DNA from: an uncultured Coriobacteriaceae bacterium
GTDB lineage: Bacteria; Actinomycetota; Coriobacteriia; Coriobacteriales; Atopobiaceae
Length of the DNA stretch: 58,956 bases
Assembly (NCBI GenBank): GCA_948439405.1
Contig: CAOJNB010000009.1
Span: 1-58,956, forward strand
Direction of reading: 5' to 3'
Shown: piece after piece, positions 51,498 to 58,956 of the stretch
How positions within the stretch are numbered: the stretch's first letter is position 1
Layout of the letters: every line of letters begins with the position of its first letter
Notes under the pieces: model-generated
Database searches by the model: none
What the model saw: only the letters and a program-made list of their open reading frames with translations
What the model was told of the DNA's origin: nothing
Program-made: the position numbers and the translations under genes

Positions 51498-52769
51498 ATG
51501 TCCCCTCGTTCCACCGCCCGGCGCACCCACCTGTTCACCTCCGAGTCCGTCACGGAGGGGCACCCCGACAAGATCGCCGACCAGGTCTCCGACGCCATCC
51601 TCGACGCCATCCTCAAGAAGGAGGCCGCCCTCGAGGCCCAGGGCTACGTGGACCACGCCGGCGTGCCGGCGAGGCTCGACCAGGTCCGCTGCGCGGTGGA
51701 GACGCTCGTGACCACCGGCTCGGTGGTCGTGGCCGGCGAGGTCCGCTGCCAGGCCTACGTGGACGTGCAGCGCATTGCGCGCGAGGTGGTCCGCGGGATC
51801 GGCTACGACCGCGCCAAGTACGGCTTCGACGGCGAGACCTGCGGCGTCATCAACATGATCCACGAGCAGAGCCCCGACATCGCCCGCGGCGTGGACGCCT
51901 CCCGCGACGTCCAGGCGGGCCTCACGAGCGACCCGCTCGACCAGGTGGGCGCCGGCGACCAGGGGATGATGTTCGGCTACGCCTGCGACGAGACCCCCAC
52001 CCTCATGCCGATGCCGCACTACCTCGCGAGCCGGCTGGCGGAGCGCCTCGCCGCCGTGCGCCACGACGGCACCCTGCAGTGGCTGCGCCCGGACGGCAAG
52101 ACGCAGGTCACCGTCCGCTACGAGGGCGGGCGCCCCGCGGCGGTGGACGCGGTCGTCATCTCGACCCAGCACGCCCCCGAGGTCGACTCGATGGCGTGGG
52201 TGCGCGACCGGCTCGTCGAGCACGTGGTCGCCCCGGTGATGGCCGAGGCCGGCATCCCCTGGGAGGGGGCGCGCCTGTTCGTGAACCCCACCGGCCGCTT
52301 CGTGGTGGGCGGCCCCGCCGGCGACACCGGCCTCACCGGCCGCAAGATCATCGTGGACACCTACGGCGGCATGGGCCGGCACGGCGGTGGCTGCTTCTCT
52401 GGCAAGGACTGCACGAAGGTGGACCGCTCGGCCGCCTACGCGGCGCGCTGGGTCGCCAAGAACGTCGTGGCGGCCGGTTTCGCCTCCACCTGCGAGGTTC
52501 AGCTCGCCTACGCGATCGGCGTGGCGCGCCCCGTCTCGGTGCTCGTGGACACCCAGGGCACGGCGACCGTCGACGAGGCCGCGATCGAGCGCGCGGTGGG
52601 CGAGGTGTTCGACTTGCGCCCGGCCGCGATCATCCGCGACCTGGACCTGCGCCGCCCGATCTTCCGCCGCACGGCGGCCTACGGCCACTTCGGCCGCGAG
52701 GACCAGGGCTTCGCCTGGGAGCGCCGCGACCGCGTCGACGAGCTCCGCGAGGCGGTCGGGCGCCGCTAG
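51498..52769 (+). CDS. metK: S-adenosylmethionine synthetase
   Basis: A 423-aa enzyme making SAM from methionine and ATP; cytosolic tetramer. Motifs: [20 protein letters not shown] at the N-terminus, [16 protein letters not shown], and the ATP loop region [20 protein letters not shown], where the commonest form is GGMARHGGGAFSGKDP. The Ala-to-Cys change fits the family signature, but Pro-to-Cys after KD is unusual. ATG 51498 with AAGAAGGAG is preferred over an in-frame ATG at 51444 that lies in the leader hairpin. The stop overlaps the convergent Nudix gene by 4 bases. Confidence 0.95.
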   Translation: MSPRSTARRTHLFTSESVTEGHPDKIADQVSDAILDAILKKEAALEAQGYVDHAGVPARLDQVRCAVETLVTTGSVVVAGEVRCQAYVDVQRIAREVVRGIGYDRAKYGFDGETCGVINMIHEQSPDIARGVDASRDVQAGLTSDPLDQVGAGDQGMMFGYACDETPTLMPMPHYLASRLAERLAAVRHDGTLQWLRPDGKTQVTVRYEGGRPAAVDAVVISTQHAPEVDSMAWVRDRLVEHVVAPVMAEAGIPWEGARLFVNPTGRFVVGGPAGDTGLTGRKIIVDTYGGMGRHGGGCFSGKDCTKVDRSAAYAARWVAKNVVAAGFASTCEVQLAYAIGVARPVSVLVDTQGTATVDEAAIERAVGEVFDLRPAAIIRDLDLRRPIFRRTAAYGHFGREDQGFAWERRDRVDELREAVGRR

Positions 52770-53440
52770 GCCGGCGCGCCGTGCTCGCCGCCGGCGCGCA
52801 CGGCCTCCGCGAACGCCATGAGGACGCGGGCGGTGGCCCCCCACACCACGGGGTCGCCCTCGCACGCGGGCTCGTAGAAGGGCACGAGGTGGCGCGGCCA
52901 GCGCCAGGCGTAGGAGCGCCCGCCCGGCACCAGGCGCCAGGGCATGTCGGCGGGGAAGCGCGGCTCGAGCGGCACCTCGACCTCGAGCGGGCCGCGGGCG
53001 AGCAGCGAGGCGACGGGGAGCTCGAAGGTGCGCGCCACCTCGGCCGGCGAGAAGGTCCCCTCGTAGCGCGCGAGGCGCCCCACGAAGGCGTGCAGCGGGC
53101 GCGAGCCGGGGCCGGCCACGTCGCCGAGGGAGGCGACGACCTCCACGTCGCCCTCTCCCAGCAGCAGCTCCTCGCGGCACTCGCGCGCTGCCGCGGCCGC
53201 GGGCGGCTCGCCCGGCTCGACGGCGCCTCCCGGCAGGCACACCTCGCCGGGCTGGGTGGCGAGCGTCGCCGCGCGCACCTCGAGCACGACGGCGGGTCCC
53301 TCCTCGCGCCCGACGAGCGGCACGAGCACCGCGGAGCCGGCGTCGCGCCCGGCCGCGAGCAGCCCCGCCCCGCGCGCGGCGCGGGCGAGCACGTCGTCGA
53401 GGGCGGCCGCGCAGCGCCCGCCGGTCGTGGCGTCGTCCAT
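52766..53440 (-). CDS. Nudix hydrolase, coenzyme A pyrophosphatase-like
   Basis: 224 aa. The Nudix box is at residues 71-93 ([10 protein letters not shown] ... RECREELL). It is preceded by [15 protein letters not shown], which matches the CoA-pyrophosphatase extension (R....GQVSFPGG) better than that of generic Nudix proteins. It would cleave CoA to phosphopantetheine and 3',5'-ADP, or act on related nucleotides. Contains one Trp-rich C-terminal stretch ([14 protein letters not shown]). Starts are fixed by GGAGG on the minus strand near 53450. Divergent from priA. Confidence 0.85.
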   Translation of the reverse strand: MDDATTGGRCAAALDDVLARAARGAGLLAAGRDAGSAVLVPLVGREEGPAVVLEVRAATLATQPGEVCLPGGAVEPGEPPAAAAARECREELLLGEGDVEVVASLGDVAGPGSRPLHAFVGRLARYEGTFSPAEVARTFELPVASLLARGPLEVEVPLEPRFPADMPWRLVPGGRSYAWRWPRHLVPFYEPACEGDPVVWGATARVLMAFAEAVRAGGEHGAPA

Positions 53441-53476
53441 CCTGCCTCCCTCGCGTCGCCTGCCGTCCGCCCCCGA

Positions 53477-53485
53477 TGGTAGCCT
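53477..53485 (+). promoter_or_regulatory. Extended -10 promoter of priA
   Basis: TGGTAGCCT (TGn plus TAGCCT) about 58 bases before the priA ATG, in the gap shared with the divergent Nudix gene. Confidence 0.4.
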
Positions 53486-53542
53486 AGGACCTCGGAGCGA
53501 GAGCCGCCGCCCGCCGGGGGCGGCCGGGCGAGGGGAGGGGAC

Positions 53543-55861
53543 ATGGCCGGCTACGTGCGCGTCGCGCTGGACATCCCCGCGCGCTCGCTCGACGGCTGCT
53601 TCGACTACCGGGCGCCGGAGGGGACGGACGCCGCCTCGCTCGTGGGGTGCACGGTGCTCGTGCGCTTCGGGGGCAGGAGGTGCGTGGGCCACGTGCTCGC
53701 CTGGGCCCCCGAGCCCGCCGAGGGGCTCGAGGCCTCCCGCGTGCGCCCGGTCGAGCAGGTGCTCACCGAGCCCGCCTTCGACGAGGTCGCGGCGGGCCTC
53801 GCCCTGTGGATGGCGCGCGAGTACGCCGCCCCCGTGGCGGACTGCGTGCGCCTGCTGCTGCCTCCCGGCCAGACGATCCGCGTGCGCCGCGCCGCCGACG
53901 ACGCCCCCTGGGAGCTCGTCTGTGAGCAGGCCGGCCCCGTGGACGACCGCTGGGTCGAGCTGACGGAGGAGGGCCGAGCCTTCGAGCCCCCGGCGCGGGC
54001 GAGCCGCCAGCGCGCCCTCGTTCGCGCCCTCTCGGAGGGGCCGGTGCGCATGGCGGAGCTCTCGGCGATCGCCGGCGGCATGTCGCAGGTCGTCTCGACG
54101 CTCGAGGGGCGCGGGCTCGTGCGGGTCGCGACGCGGCGCCGCGTGCGCGGCTCGGAGGCGACGACGCTCTCCTCGGCCGCCTCGGCGCGCCCCGCCGCCC
54201 ACACGGAGGGCCAGCGCGCCGCCCTCGACGCGATCGCGCGCGCCTGCGAGGCGGGCGCCGGCGACGTCGTCGTGGTGGACGGGGTCACCGGCTCGGGCAA
54301 GACGGAGGTCTACATCTCCGCGATCGAGGCGGCGCTCGCGCGCGGGCGCGGCGCGGTCGTGCTCGTGCCCGAGATCAGCCTCACCCCCCAGACGGTGGGG
54401 CGCTTCCGCTCGCGCCTCGGCGACGACGTCGCGATCCTGCACTCGCGCCTCTCGGTCGGCGAGCGCTTCGACCAGTGGGACATGGTGCGCCGCGGCGTCG
54501 CGCGCGTGGTGGTGGGAGCGCGCTCGGCGCTGTTCGCGCCCGTGCGCGACCTGGGCCTCGTCGTCGTCGACGAGGAGCACGAGGGCTCCTACAAGCAGGG
54601 CTCCAGCCCGCGCTACCACGCCCGCGAGGTGGCCGCCGAGCTCTGCCGGCGCCGGGGCGCCGCCCTCGTGCTGGGCAGCGCCACCCCCTCGCTCGAGAGC
54701 CTGGGGCGCTGCGCGGCGGGCTCGTGGCGGGGGGCGTCCTGGACGCGCGTCGAGATGCGCGAGCGCCCGGCCGGCGCGGCGCTGCCCGAGGTCGTCGTCG
54801 CGGACATGACGGCCGAGTTCGGCAACGGCAACCGCTCGATCTTCTCGGAGCGGCTGCGTCGCGGGCTCGAGGGCGTCGTCGCGCGCGGGGAGAAGGCCAT
54901 CCTGCTGCTCAACCGCCGCGGCTTCGCGAACTTCCTCATGTGCCGCGAGTGCGGCTGCGTGCCCACCTGCCCGGACTGCTCGACCTCGCTCACCTTCCAC
55001 GAGCGCACCCACGAGCTGCGCTGCCACACCTGCGGCAGGTCCTGGCCGATCCGCCGGTGGCGGGGCCGGGCCACGCGCTGCCCGAAGTGCGGCAGCCCCT
55101 ACCTGGCCGCCTACGGGCTCGGGACCCAGCGGGTGGAGGACGAGCTGCGCGTGCTGCTGGGCGAGGGCGTCGAGGTGGTCCGCATGGACGCCGACACGAC
55201 GCGCGGCAAGGGGGCCCACCAGAGCCTGCTCGAGCGCTTCGACGCGGCGAGCCCCGCCGTGCTCGTCGGCACGCAGATGATCGCGAAGGGCCTCGACTTC
55301 CCCGAGGTCACCCTCGTCGGGGTGGTGAACGCCGACACCACCCTCAAGCTGCCGGACTTCCGCGCCGCGGAGCGCACCTACGACCTGCTCGAGCAGGTGG
55401 CGGGGCGCGCCGGGCGCGGCGGGCGCCCCGGCGAGGTCGTGGTCCAGACCTACCTCGCCGACCACCCCGCCGTCCGCGCCGTAGCCGCCCACGACCGCTC
55501 GCTCTTCCTCGCGCCCGAGCTCGAGGACCGGCGCGAGGCGGGCTACCCGCCCTTCGGCAGGCTGGGCAACGCCTGCGTGTGGGGCCCCGACGAGCACGAG
55601 GTCGCCGCCCGCGCCGCCGAGCTCGCCGCGGCGCTCGGAGACGAGGCCGCCGCCCGGCCGGACGCGGGCGCGTGGGAGGTGCTGGGCCCGGCCGAGTGCG
55701 TCGTCTCGAAGGTGCGCGGCAGCCACCGCCACCACGTCCTCGTGAAGGCGCCCGCCGAGGGCGACCTGGGAGGTCTCATGCGGGCGGCCGCGGCGCGCCT
55801 GCCGCGCGGGTCGGGCACGAGTAACATGGCATTGGACGTCGACGCCTGCGACCTGATGTAG
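53543..55861 (+). CDS. priA: Primosomal replication restart helicase PriA
   Basis: 772 aa. The N-terminal 3'-DNA-binding domain (1-115) is followed by a winged-helix-like segment. The SF2 helicase starts with GVTGSGKTEVY (Walker A, about residue 248), then VPEISLTPQTVGRF, VVDEEHEGSYKQ and GSATPSLES. Eight zinc-binding cysteines lie in two clusters: CRECGCVPTCPDCS and CHTCG ... CPKCG. LVGTQMIAKGLDFPEV (motif V) and VAGRAGRGGRPGEV (motif VI) complete it. It reloads the replisome at collapsed forks. GGGGAGGGG precedes the ATG. Confidence 0.95.
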   Translation: MAGYVRVALDIPARSLDGCFDYRAPEGTDAASLVGCTVLVRFGGRRCVGHVLAWAPEPAEGLEASRVRPVEQVLTEPAFDEVAAGLALWMAREYAAPVADCVRLLLPPGQTIRVRRAADDAPWELVCEQAGPVDDRWVELTEEGRAFEPPARASRQRALVRALSEGPVRMAELSAIAGGMSQVVSTLEGRGLVRVATRRRVRGSEATTLSSAASARPAAHTEGQRAALDAIARACEAGAGDVVVVDGVTGSGKTEVYISAIEAALARGRGAVVLVPEISLTPQTVGRFRSRLGDDVAILHSRLSVGERFDQWDMVRRGVARVVVGARSALFAPVRDLGLVVVDEEHEGSYKQGSSPRYHAREVAAELCRRRGAALVLGSATPSLESLGRCAAGSWRGASWTRVEMRERPAGAALPEVVVADMTAEFGNGNRSIFSERLRRGLEGVVARGEKAILLLNRRGFANFLMCRECGCVPTCPDCSTSLTFHERTHELRCHTCGRSWPIRRWRGRATRCPKCGSPYLAAYGLGTQRVEDELRVLLGEGVEVVRMDADTTRGKGAHQSLLERFDAASPAVLVGTQMIAKGLDFPEVTLVGVVNADTTLKLPDFRAAERTYDLLEQVAGRAGRGGRPGEVVVQTYLADHPAVRAVAAHDRSLFLAPELEDRREAGYPPFGRLGNACVWGPDEHEVAARAAELAAALGDEAAARPDAGAWEVLGPAECVVSKVRGSHRHHVLVKAPAEGDLGGLMRAAAARLPRGSGTSNMALDVDACDLM

Positions 55862-55896
55862 CGGCGTCGCACACGCGAGGAGAAGAGGGAGGGTCC

Positions 55897-56445
55897 ATGG
55901 ACCCCAGAGACGAGATCGTCCTCTACCCGGAGGACGTCCTGCGCCACGAGTGCGCCCCGATCGACGAGATCGACGACGGCGTGCGCGCGCTCGCCGCGCG
56001 CATGCTCGAGGTCATGTACGCCGCCGAGGGATGCGGCCTGGCCGCCCCGCAGGTGGGCGAGCCCGTGCGGCTCGTGGTCATCGACGTCGACTACACCGGC
56101 GTGCACGACCGCAACCCCTACGTGCTCGTGAACCCGGAGGTCGTCAAGGCCGACGGCGAGGAGCGGGTGATGGGGGAGGGGTGCCTCTCGTTCCCCGGCA
56201 TCACCGTGCCCGTCGCGCGCCCGAGCCACGTGGTCGTGCGCGCCCGCGACCTGGAGGGCCGGCTCATGCAGTACGAGGCCTCCGGGAACCTGATGTGCGT
56301 GTGCCTCCAGCACGAGATCGACCACCTGGACGGCACCACGATGGTGGACCACCTCCCCCTCCAGGAGCGCTCCGAGGCCCTCGCCGCGCTGCGCGAGGCG
56401 GTCGAGGCGGGGGCGCGCCCGGGCGACGTCGCCGCGGGCGAGTAG
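55897..56445 (+). CDS. def: Peptide deformylase
   Basis: A 182-aa metalloprotease removing the N-formyl group from nascent proteins. All three family motifs are present: GCGLAAPQVG, EGCLSFPG with the metal-binding Cys, and QHEIDHLDG with both metal-binding His and the catalytic Glu. GGAGGGT precedes the ATG. It is 9 bases before fmt, the usual pairing of deformylase and formyltransferase. Confidence 0.96.
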   Translation: MDPRDEIVLYPEDVLRHECAPIDEIDDGVRALAARMLEVMYAAEGCGLAAPQVGEPVRLVVIDVDYTGVHDRNPYVLVNPEVVKADGEERVMGEGCLSFPGITVPVARPSHVVVRARDLEGRLMQYEASGNLMCVCLQHEIDHLDGTTMVDHLPLQERSEALAALREAVEAGARPGDVAAGE

Positions 56446-56454
56446 GGGGTGCCC

Positions 56455-57372
56455 ATGCGCGTCGTCTTCATGGGCACGCCGGCGTTCGCCGTGCCCTCGC
56501 TCGAGGCCCTCGCCCGGCGCCACGAGGTCGCCCTCGTCGTGACCCGTCCCGACGCCGTGCGCTCGCGCGGCAGGAAGGTCGTGCCCTCTCCCGTCGCCGA
56601 GGCCGCCGAGCGCCTGGGGCTGCCCGTCGAGCGCGCATCCCGCATCGACGCGGGGCTCGCCTCCCGCATCGACGCGCTCGCGAGCGACGTGTGCTGCGTG
56701 GCCGCCTACGGCTGCCTCGTGCCCGACGACGTCCTCGCGATGCCGCGCCTGGGCTGCGTGAACGTGCACGCCTCGCTGCTGCCGCGCTGGCGAGGCGCCG
56801 CCCCGATCCAGCGCGCGATGCTCGCGGGCGACGCGCGCGTGGGCGTCTCGATCATGCGGGTCGTCCACGACCTGGACGCCGGCCCGTGGTGCCGCCAGGC
56901 CTCCGTCGAGGTGGGGGAGGCCACCTGCGCCGAGGTCACCGCCGAGCTCGCCCGCCTGGGGGCCGAGGAGCTCCTGCGCGCCCTCGACCTCATGGAGCGC
57001 GGCGAGGCCGACTGGGCGGAGCAGGACGAGGCGCTCGTCACCTACGCCCGCAAGGTCGACAAGGCGGAGTTCCTGCTCGACCCGGCGGACCCCGCCCGCG
57101 ACAACCTCCTGCGCGTCCAGGCCTCCCTCGACGCCTCCCCGGCGCGCCTCGAGCTCGCCGGGCGCGGCCTGCGCGCGATGCGGGCCCGCGCGGCGGACGC
57201 CGAGCTCGCTCCCGGCGAGGCCTGCGCGGACCGCGGCAGGGTGCTGCTCGGCTGCGCCGACGGCGCGATCGAGCTCGTCTCGGTGAAGCCGGACGGCAAG
57301 CGCGAGATGAGCGCCTCCGCCTTCGCGGCCGGCCTGCGCGACGCGGCGCCCTCCTGGGGGCGCGTGGGGTGA
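56455..57372 (+). CDS. fmt: Methionyl-tRNA formyltransferase
   Basis: A 305-aa enzyme formylating initiator Met-tRNA from 10-formyl-THF. VVFMGTPAFAVPSLEAL opens the Rossmann-type domain. VNVHASLLPRWRGAAPIQRA holds the active-site Asn/His region, and GVSIMRVVHDLDAGP follows. The C-terminal tRNA-binding barrel starts near residue 205. ATG 56455 is preferred over GTG 56449. Its TGA overlaps the rsmB GTG. Confidence 0.95.
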   Translation: MRVVFMGTPAFAVPSLEALARRHEVALVVTRPDAVRSRGRKVVPSPVAEAAERLGLPVERASRIDAGLASRIDALASDVCCVAAYGCLVPDDVLAMPRLGCVNVHASLLPRWRGAAPIQRAMLAGDARVGVSIMRVVHDLDAGPWCRQASVEVGEATCAEVTAELARLGAEELLRALDLMERGEADWAEQDEALVTYARKVDKAEFLLDPADPARDNLLRVQASLDASPARLELAGRGLRAMRARAADAELAPGEACADRGRVLLGCADGAIELVSVKPDGKREMSASAFAAGLRDAAPSWGRVG

Positions 57373-58796
57373 GCCGCCCCGCCGCCGCCCGCCTGGCCGC
57401 CGCCTCGGTGCTCGGGGAGGCGCGCCGGCGCGACGCCCGCGCCCGCGAGCTGCTGAGGTCCTCCCCGCGCATGGCCGCCCTCGACGGGCGCGACCGCGCG
57501 CTCGCGACCCGGCTCGTCCTCGGCGCCACCGCCACCTCGGGGGCGCTCGACGCCGCGATCGACGCCGCGCGCCGCCGCGGCCGCCTCGACCCGCGCGTCC
57601 GCGACTGCCTGCGCCTGGCCGCCTTCGAGCTGCTGTGGCTGGACACGCCCGCACCCGTGGCCGCGAGCCAGGGCGTCGAGCTCGTCCGTCGCGTCGCGTC
57701 CCGGGCCGCGGGGCTCGCCAACGCCGTGCTGCGCCGCGTGGCCGAGGGCAGGGGCGCGGTCGACGAGGCGCGCGCCCGCGTGGCTGCGGGCACCGCGGAC
57801 GCCGACGCGTGCGCCGCGGCCTGCGGGATGCCCGCCTGGCTCGCCCGCAGGGTGCGCGACGCCCGCGGGGCGGAGGCCCTGCGCGACCTCGCCGCCTGCC
57901 AGCTCGAGCCCGCCCCCGTCTTCGTCGCCGCCGTCCCGAGCCGCGCGACGCCCGGGGAGGCGGAGGCGCTGCTGCGCCGCGCCGGGCTCGCTCCCGCGGC
58001 TCGCGAGCTGCCCGGGTCCTTCGAGCTCGGCGAGCCTGCCGGCCTCGCAGGGAGCGGGCTCGTCGCCTCCTGCGACGTGGCCGCCTGCGACCTCGCGGCC
58101 CAGGCCGTCTGCCGCGTCGCAGCGCCCGCGCCGGGGGCGTCGCTGCTGGAGGTGGGGCAGGGGCGCGCCACGAAGACCCTGCTGCTTGCCGGCGCCGCCC
58201 GCACGATGGGGGGCAAGGCGAGGGTCGTGGGCACGGACGTGGCCGCGGGCAAGGTCGCCCTCGCGGAGCGCCGCATGTGCGCCGCGGGCGTCGACGAGGT
58301 CCGCTGCCTCGCAGCCGACGGGCGCCTGCTCGCCGCCCCGGACGCCCCCGAGCCCGTGCGCCGCGCCTTCGACGCCGTCCTCGTTGACGCCCCGTGTTCC
58401 GGCACGGGGACGATGCGGCGCCACCCCGAGATCCCCTGGTCCCTCTCGCGCCGCTCGCTCGACGCGCGCCGCGCGGTCTCGCTGCCGCGCCTGCAGCTCG
58501 GGCTCCTGCGCGCCGCCGCCGCGCGCGTGGGGCGCGGGGGCTCGCTCGTCTACGCCACCTGCTCGGTGCTGCCCGAGGAGTGCGAGGACGTGGTCGCCGC
58601 GCTGCTCGCCTCGTCCGAGGGCTCCAGCCTGGAGCCGGCGCCCGTCGCCGAGGCCCCCGGCGTCGCCAGCCTGCCCGCCGCCGCGCGCTCCTGGGTCGCG
58701 GCCCGCACGACGGACGACGGCTCGTCCCTGCTCACCTTTCCCTCCGACGGGGGAGAGGACGGGCACTTCTGCTGCCGCCTCGTGCGCGTCCGCTAG
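57369..58796 (+). CDS. rsmB: 16S rRNA (cytosine-967-C5)-methyltransferase RsmB
   Basis: 475 aa. An N-terminal NusB-like RNA-binding domain (about 1-150, with LRLAAFELLWLDTPAPVAAS and LANAVLRRV) is followed by a methyltransferase domain. The two RsmB/NOP2 cysteines are present: C343 in DAPCSGTGTMRRHPE and the catalytic C398 in YATCSVLPEE. The SAM-binding motif, usually DLCAAPGGKT, is LLEVGQGRATKT, a marked departure. GTG start inside the fmt stop (GTGA), so def-fmt-rsmB form a coupled operon. Confidence 0.9.
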   Translation: MSRPAAARLAAASVLGEARRRDARARELLRSSPRMAALDGRDRALATRLVLGATATSGALDAAIDAARRRGRLDPRVRDCLRLAAFELLWLDTPAPVAASQGVELVRRVASRAAGLANAVLRRVAEGRGAVDEARARVAAGTADADACAAACGMPAWLARRVRDARGAEALRDLAACQLEPAPVFVAAVPSRATPGEAEALLRRAGLAPAARELPGSFELGEPAGLAGSGLVASCDVAACDLAAQAVCRVAAPAPGASLLEVGQGRATKTLLLAGAARTMGGKARVVGTDVAAGKVALAERRMCAAGVDEVRCLAADGRLLAAPDAPEPVRRAFDAVLVDAPCSGTGTMRRHPEIPWSLSRRSLDARRAVSLPRLQLGLLRAAAARVGRGGSLVYATCSVLPEECEDVVAALLASSEGSSLEPAPVAEAPGVASLPAAARSWVAARTTDDGSSLLTFPSDGGEDGHFCCRLVRVR

Positions 58797-58801
58797 TCGC
58801 G

Positions 58802-58819
58802 GGCCCCTGCGGCGGGGCC
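58802..58819 (+). terminator. Weak hairpin after rsmB
   Basis: A 6-bp stem (GGCCCC / GGGGCC) with a TGCGGC loop, 5 bases past the stop, no T-run. It may end the priA-def-fmt-rsmB transcript. Confidence 0.35.
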
Positions 58820-58859
58820 TCGCCGGGGCGGCAGCCCCTCGTGCGGTTGATCTTCCGAC

Positions 58860-58956
58860 CCCTTGGCAGGAAACGTCGTCAAGTGCGTTGGTTTCCCGAG
58901 TCCCTTGGCAGGAAACGTCGTCAAGTGCGTTGGTTTCCCGAGTCCCTTGGCAGGAA
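58860..58956. repeat. 42-bp perfect tandem repeat, cut by the window edge
   Basis: Two identical 42-bp units (58860-58901 and 58902-58943) and the first 13 bases of a third. Each starts CCCTTGGCAGGAAACGTCGT and contains GGAAAC and GTTTCC as an inverted pair 16 bases apart. GTGCGGTTGATCTTCCGAC at 58840-58858 is a decayed copy of the unit's right part. The full unit, not just part of it, is conserved, so this is not a CRISPR array. Confidence 0.88.

Noticed and set aside
51498..52769. MetK as an inactive homologue because of Cys substitutions
   Set aside because: All catalytic blocks are intact, and Cys is allowed at the first changed position in the family signature; the second change is odd but not disabling on its face.
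58860..58956. CRISPR array
   Set aside because: The whole 42-bp unit repeats with no variable spacers, and no cas genes are in the window.

Overview
This window is a very GC-rich, gene-dense bacterial chromosome segment. It most likely comes from an actinomycete of the class Coriobacteriia (Olsenella/Atopobium/Collinsella-like). This placement is inferred from several things: the GC-rich codon use; a division cluster with mraZ-rsmH and ftsZ-pgeF-yggS-sepF-proC-yggT-divIVA but no ftsA; TlyA; and a separate biotin carboxylase paired with a carboxyltransferase-BCCP fusion. The species cannot be named from the sequence alone.

Layout, left to right. (1) 1-3795: the end of efp, a terminator, then a three-gene cassette (glycerol-3-phosphate-dehydrogenase-like, FGGY/xylulokinase-like and 3-hydroxyisobutyrate-dehydrogenase-like) that looks like an accessory sugar or polyol catabolic operon. 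(2) 3849-11729: a housekeeping run of pyruvate carboxylase-type carboxyltransferase-BCCP fusion, accC, asp23-like, nusB, xseB, tlyA, nadK and recN. (3) 11893-14504: pyrG and xerD. (4) 14700-33982: the dcw division and cell-wall cluster, mraZ through divIVA, with a possible MraZ operator array and a canonical promoter in front. murE, ddl and ftsA are not in it. (5) 33992-39928, minus strand: rnpB, an ECF transporter with fused S-A-A' subunits, ecfT, then a radical-SAM and DUF4130-type pair behind a promoter carrying two LexA-type boxes. (6) 40022-45717: an ABC exporter, a YigZ-family protein, a C1B aminopeptidase and CCA nucleotidyltransferase. (7) 45761-46230: a palindromic repeat cluster and a tRNA-Gln/tRNA-Glu operon with promoter and terminator. 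(8) 46416-49031: a YbhN-like membrane protein and gltX. (9) 49195-51090: a compositionally foreign island encoding one GIY-YIG nuclease-helicase fusion, with a 26-bp perfect palindrome upstream. (10) 51148-58796: a small unknown protein, metK, a Nudix hydrolase, priA, def, fmt and rsmB. (11) 58860-58956: a 42-bp tandem repeat that runs off the window.

Most genes serve growth and division: peptidoglycan precursor synthesis (MurF, MraY, MurD, MurG, MurC, MurB), septum assembly (FtsL-like, FtsI, FtsW, FtsQ, FtsZ, SepF, DivIVA), translation (EF-P, Def, Fmt, GltX, tRNAs, CCA enzyme, RNase P RNA, rRNA methyltransferases) and genome maintenance (RecN, XerD, PriA, XseB). Strongest leads for new biology: the LexA-boxed radical-SAM/DUF4130 operon (33992-36367); the GIY-YIG/DUF2075-like island (49195-51090); an 11-bp tandem array with no T on the coding strand between rsmH and ftsL (16282-16413); three unrelated families of intergenic repeats, two of them palindromic; and fused subunit architectures in the carboxylase and the ECF transporter.
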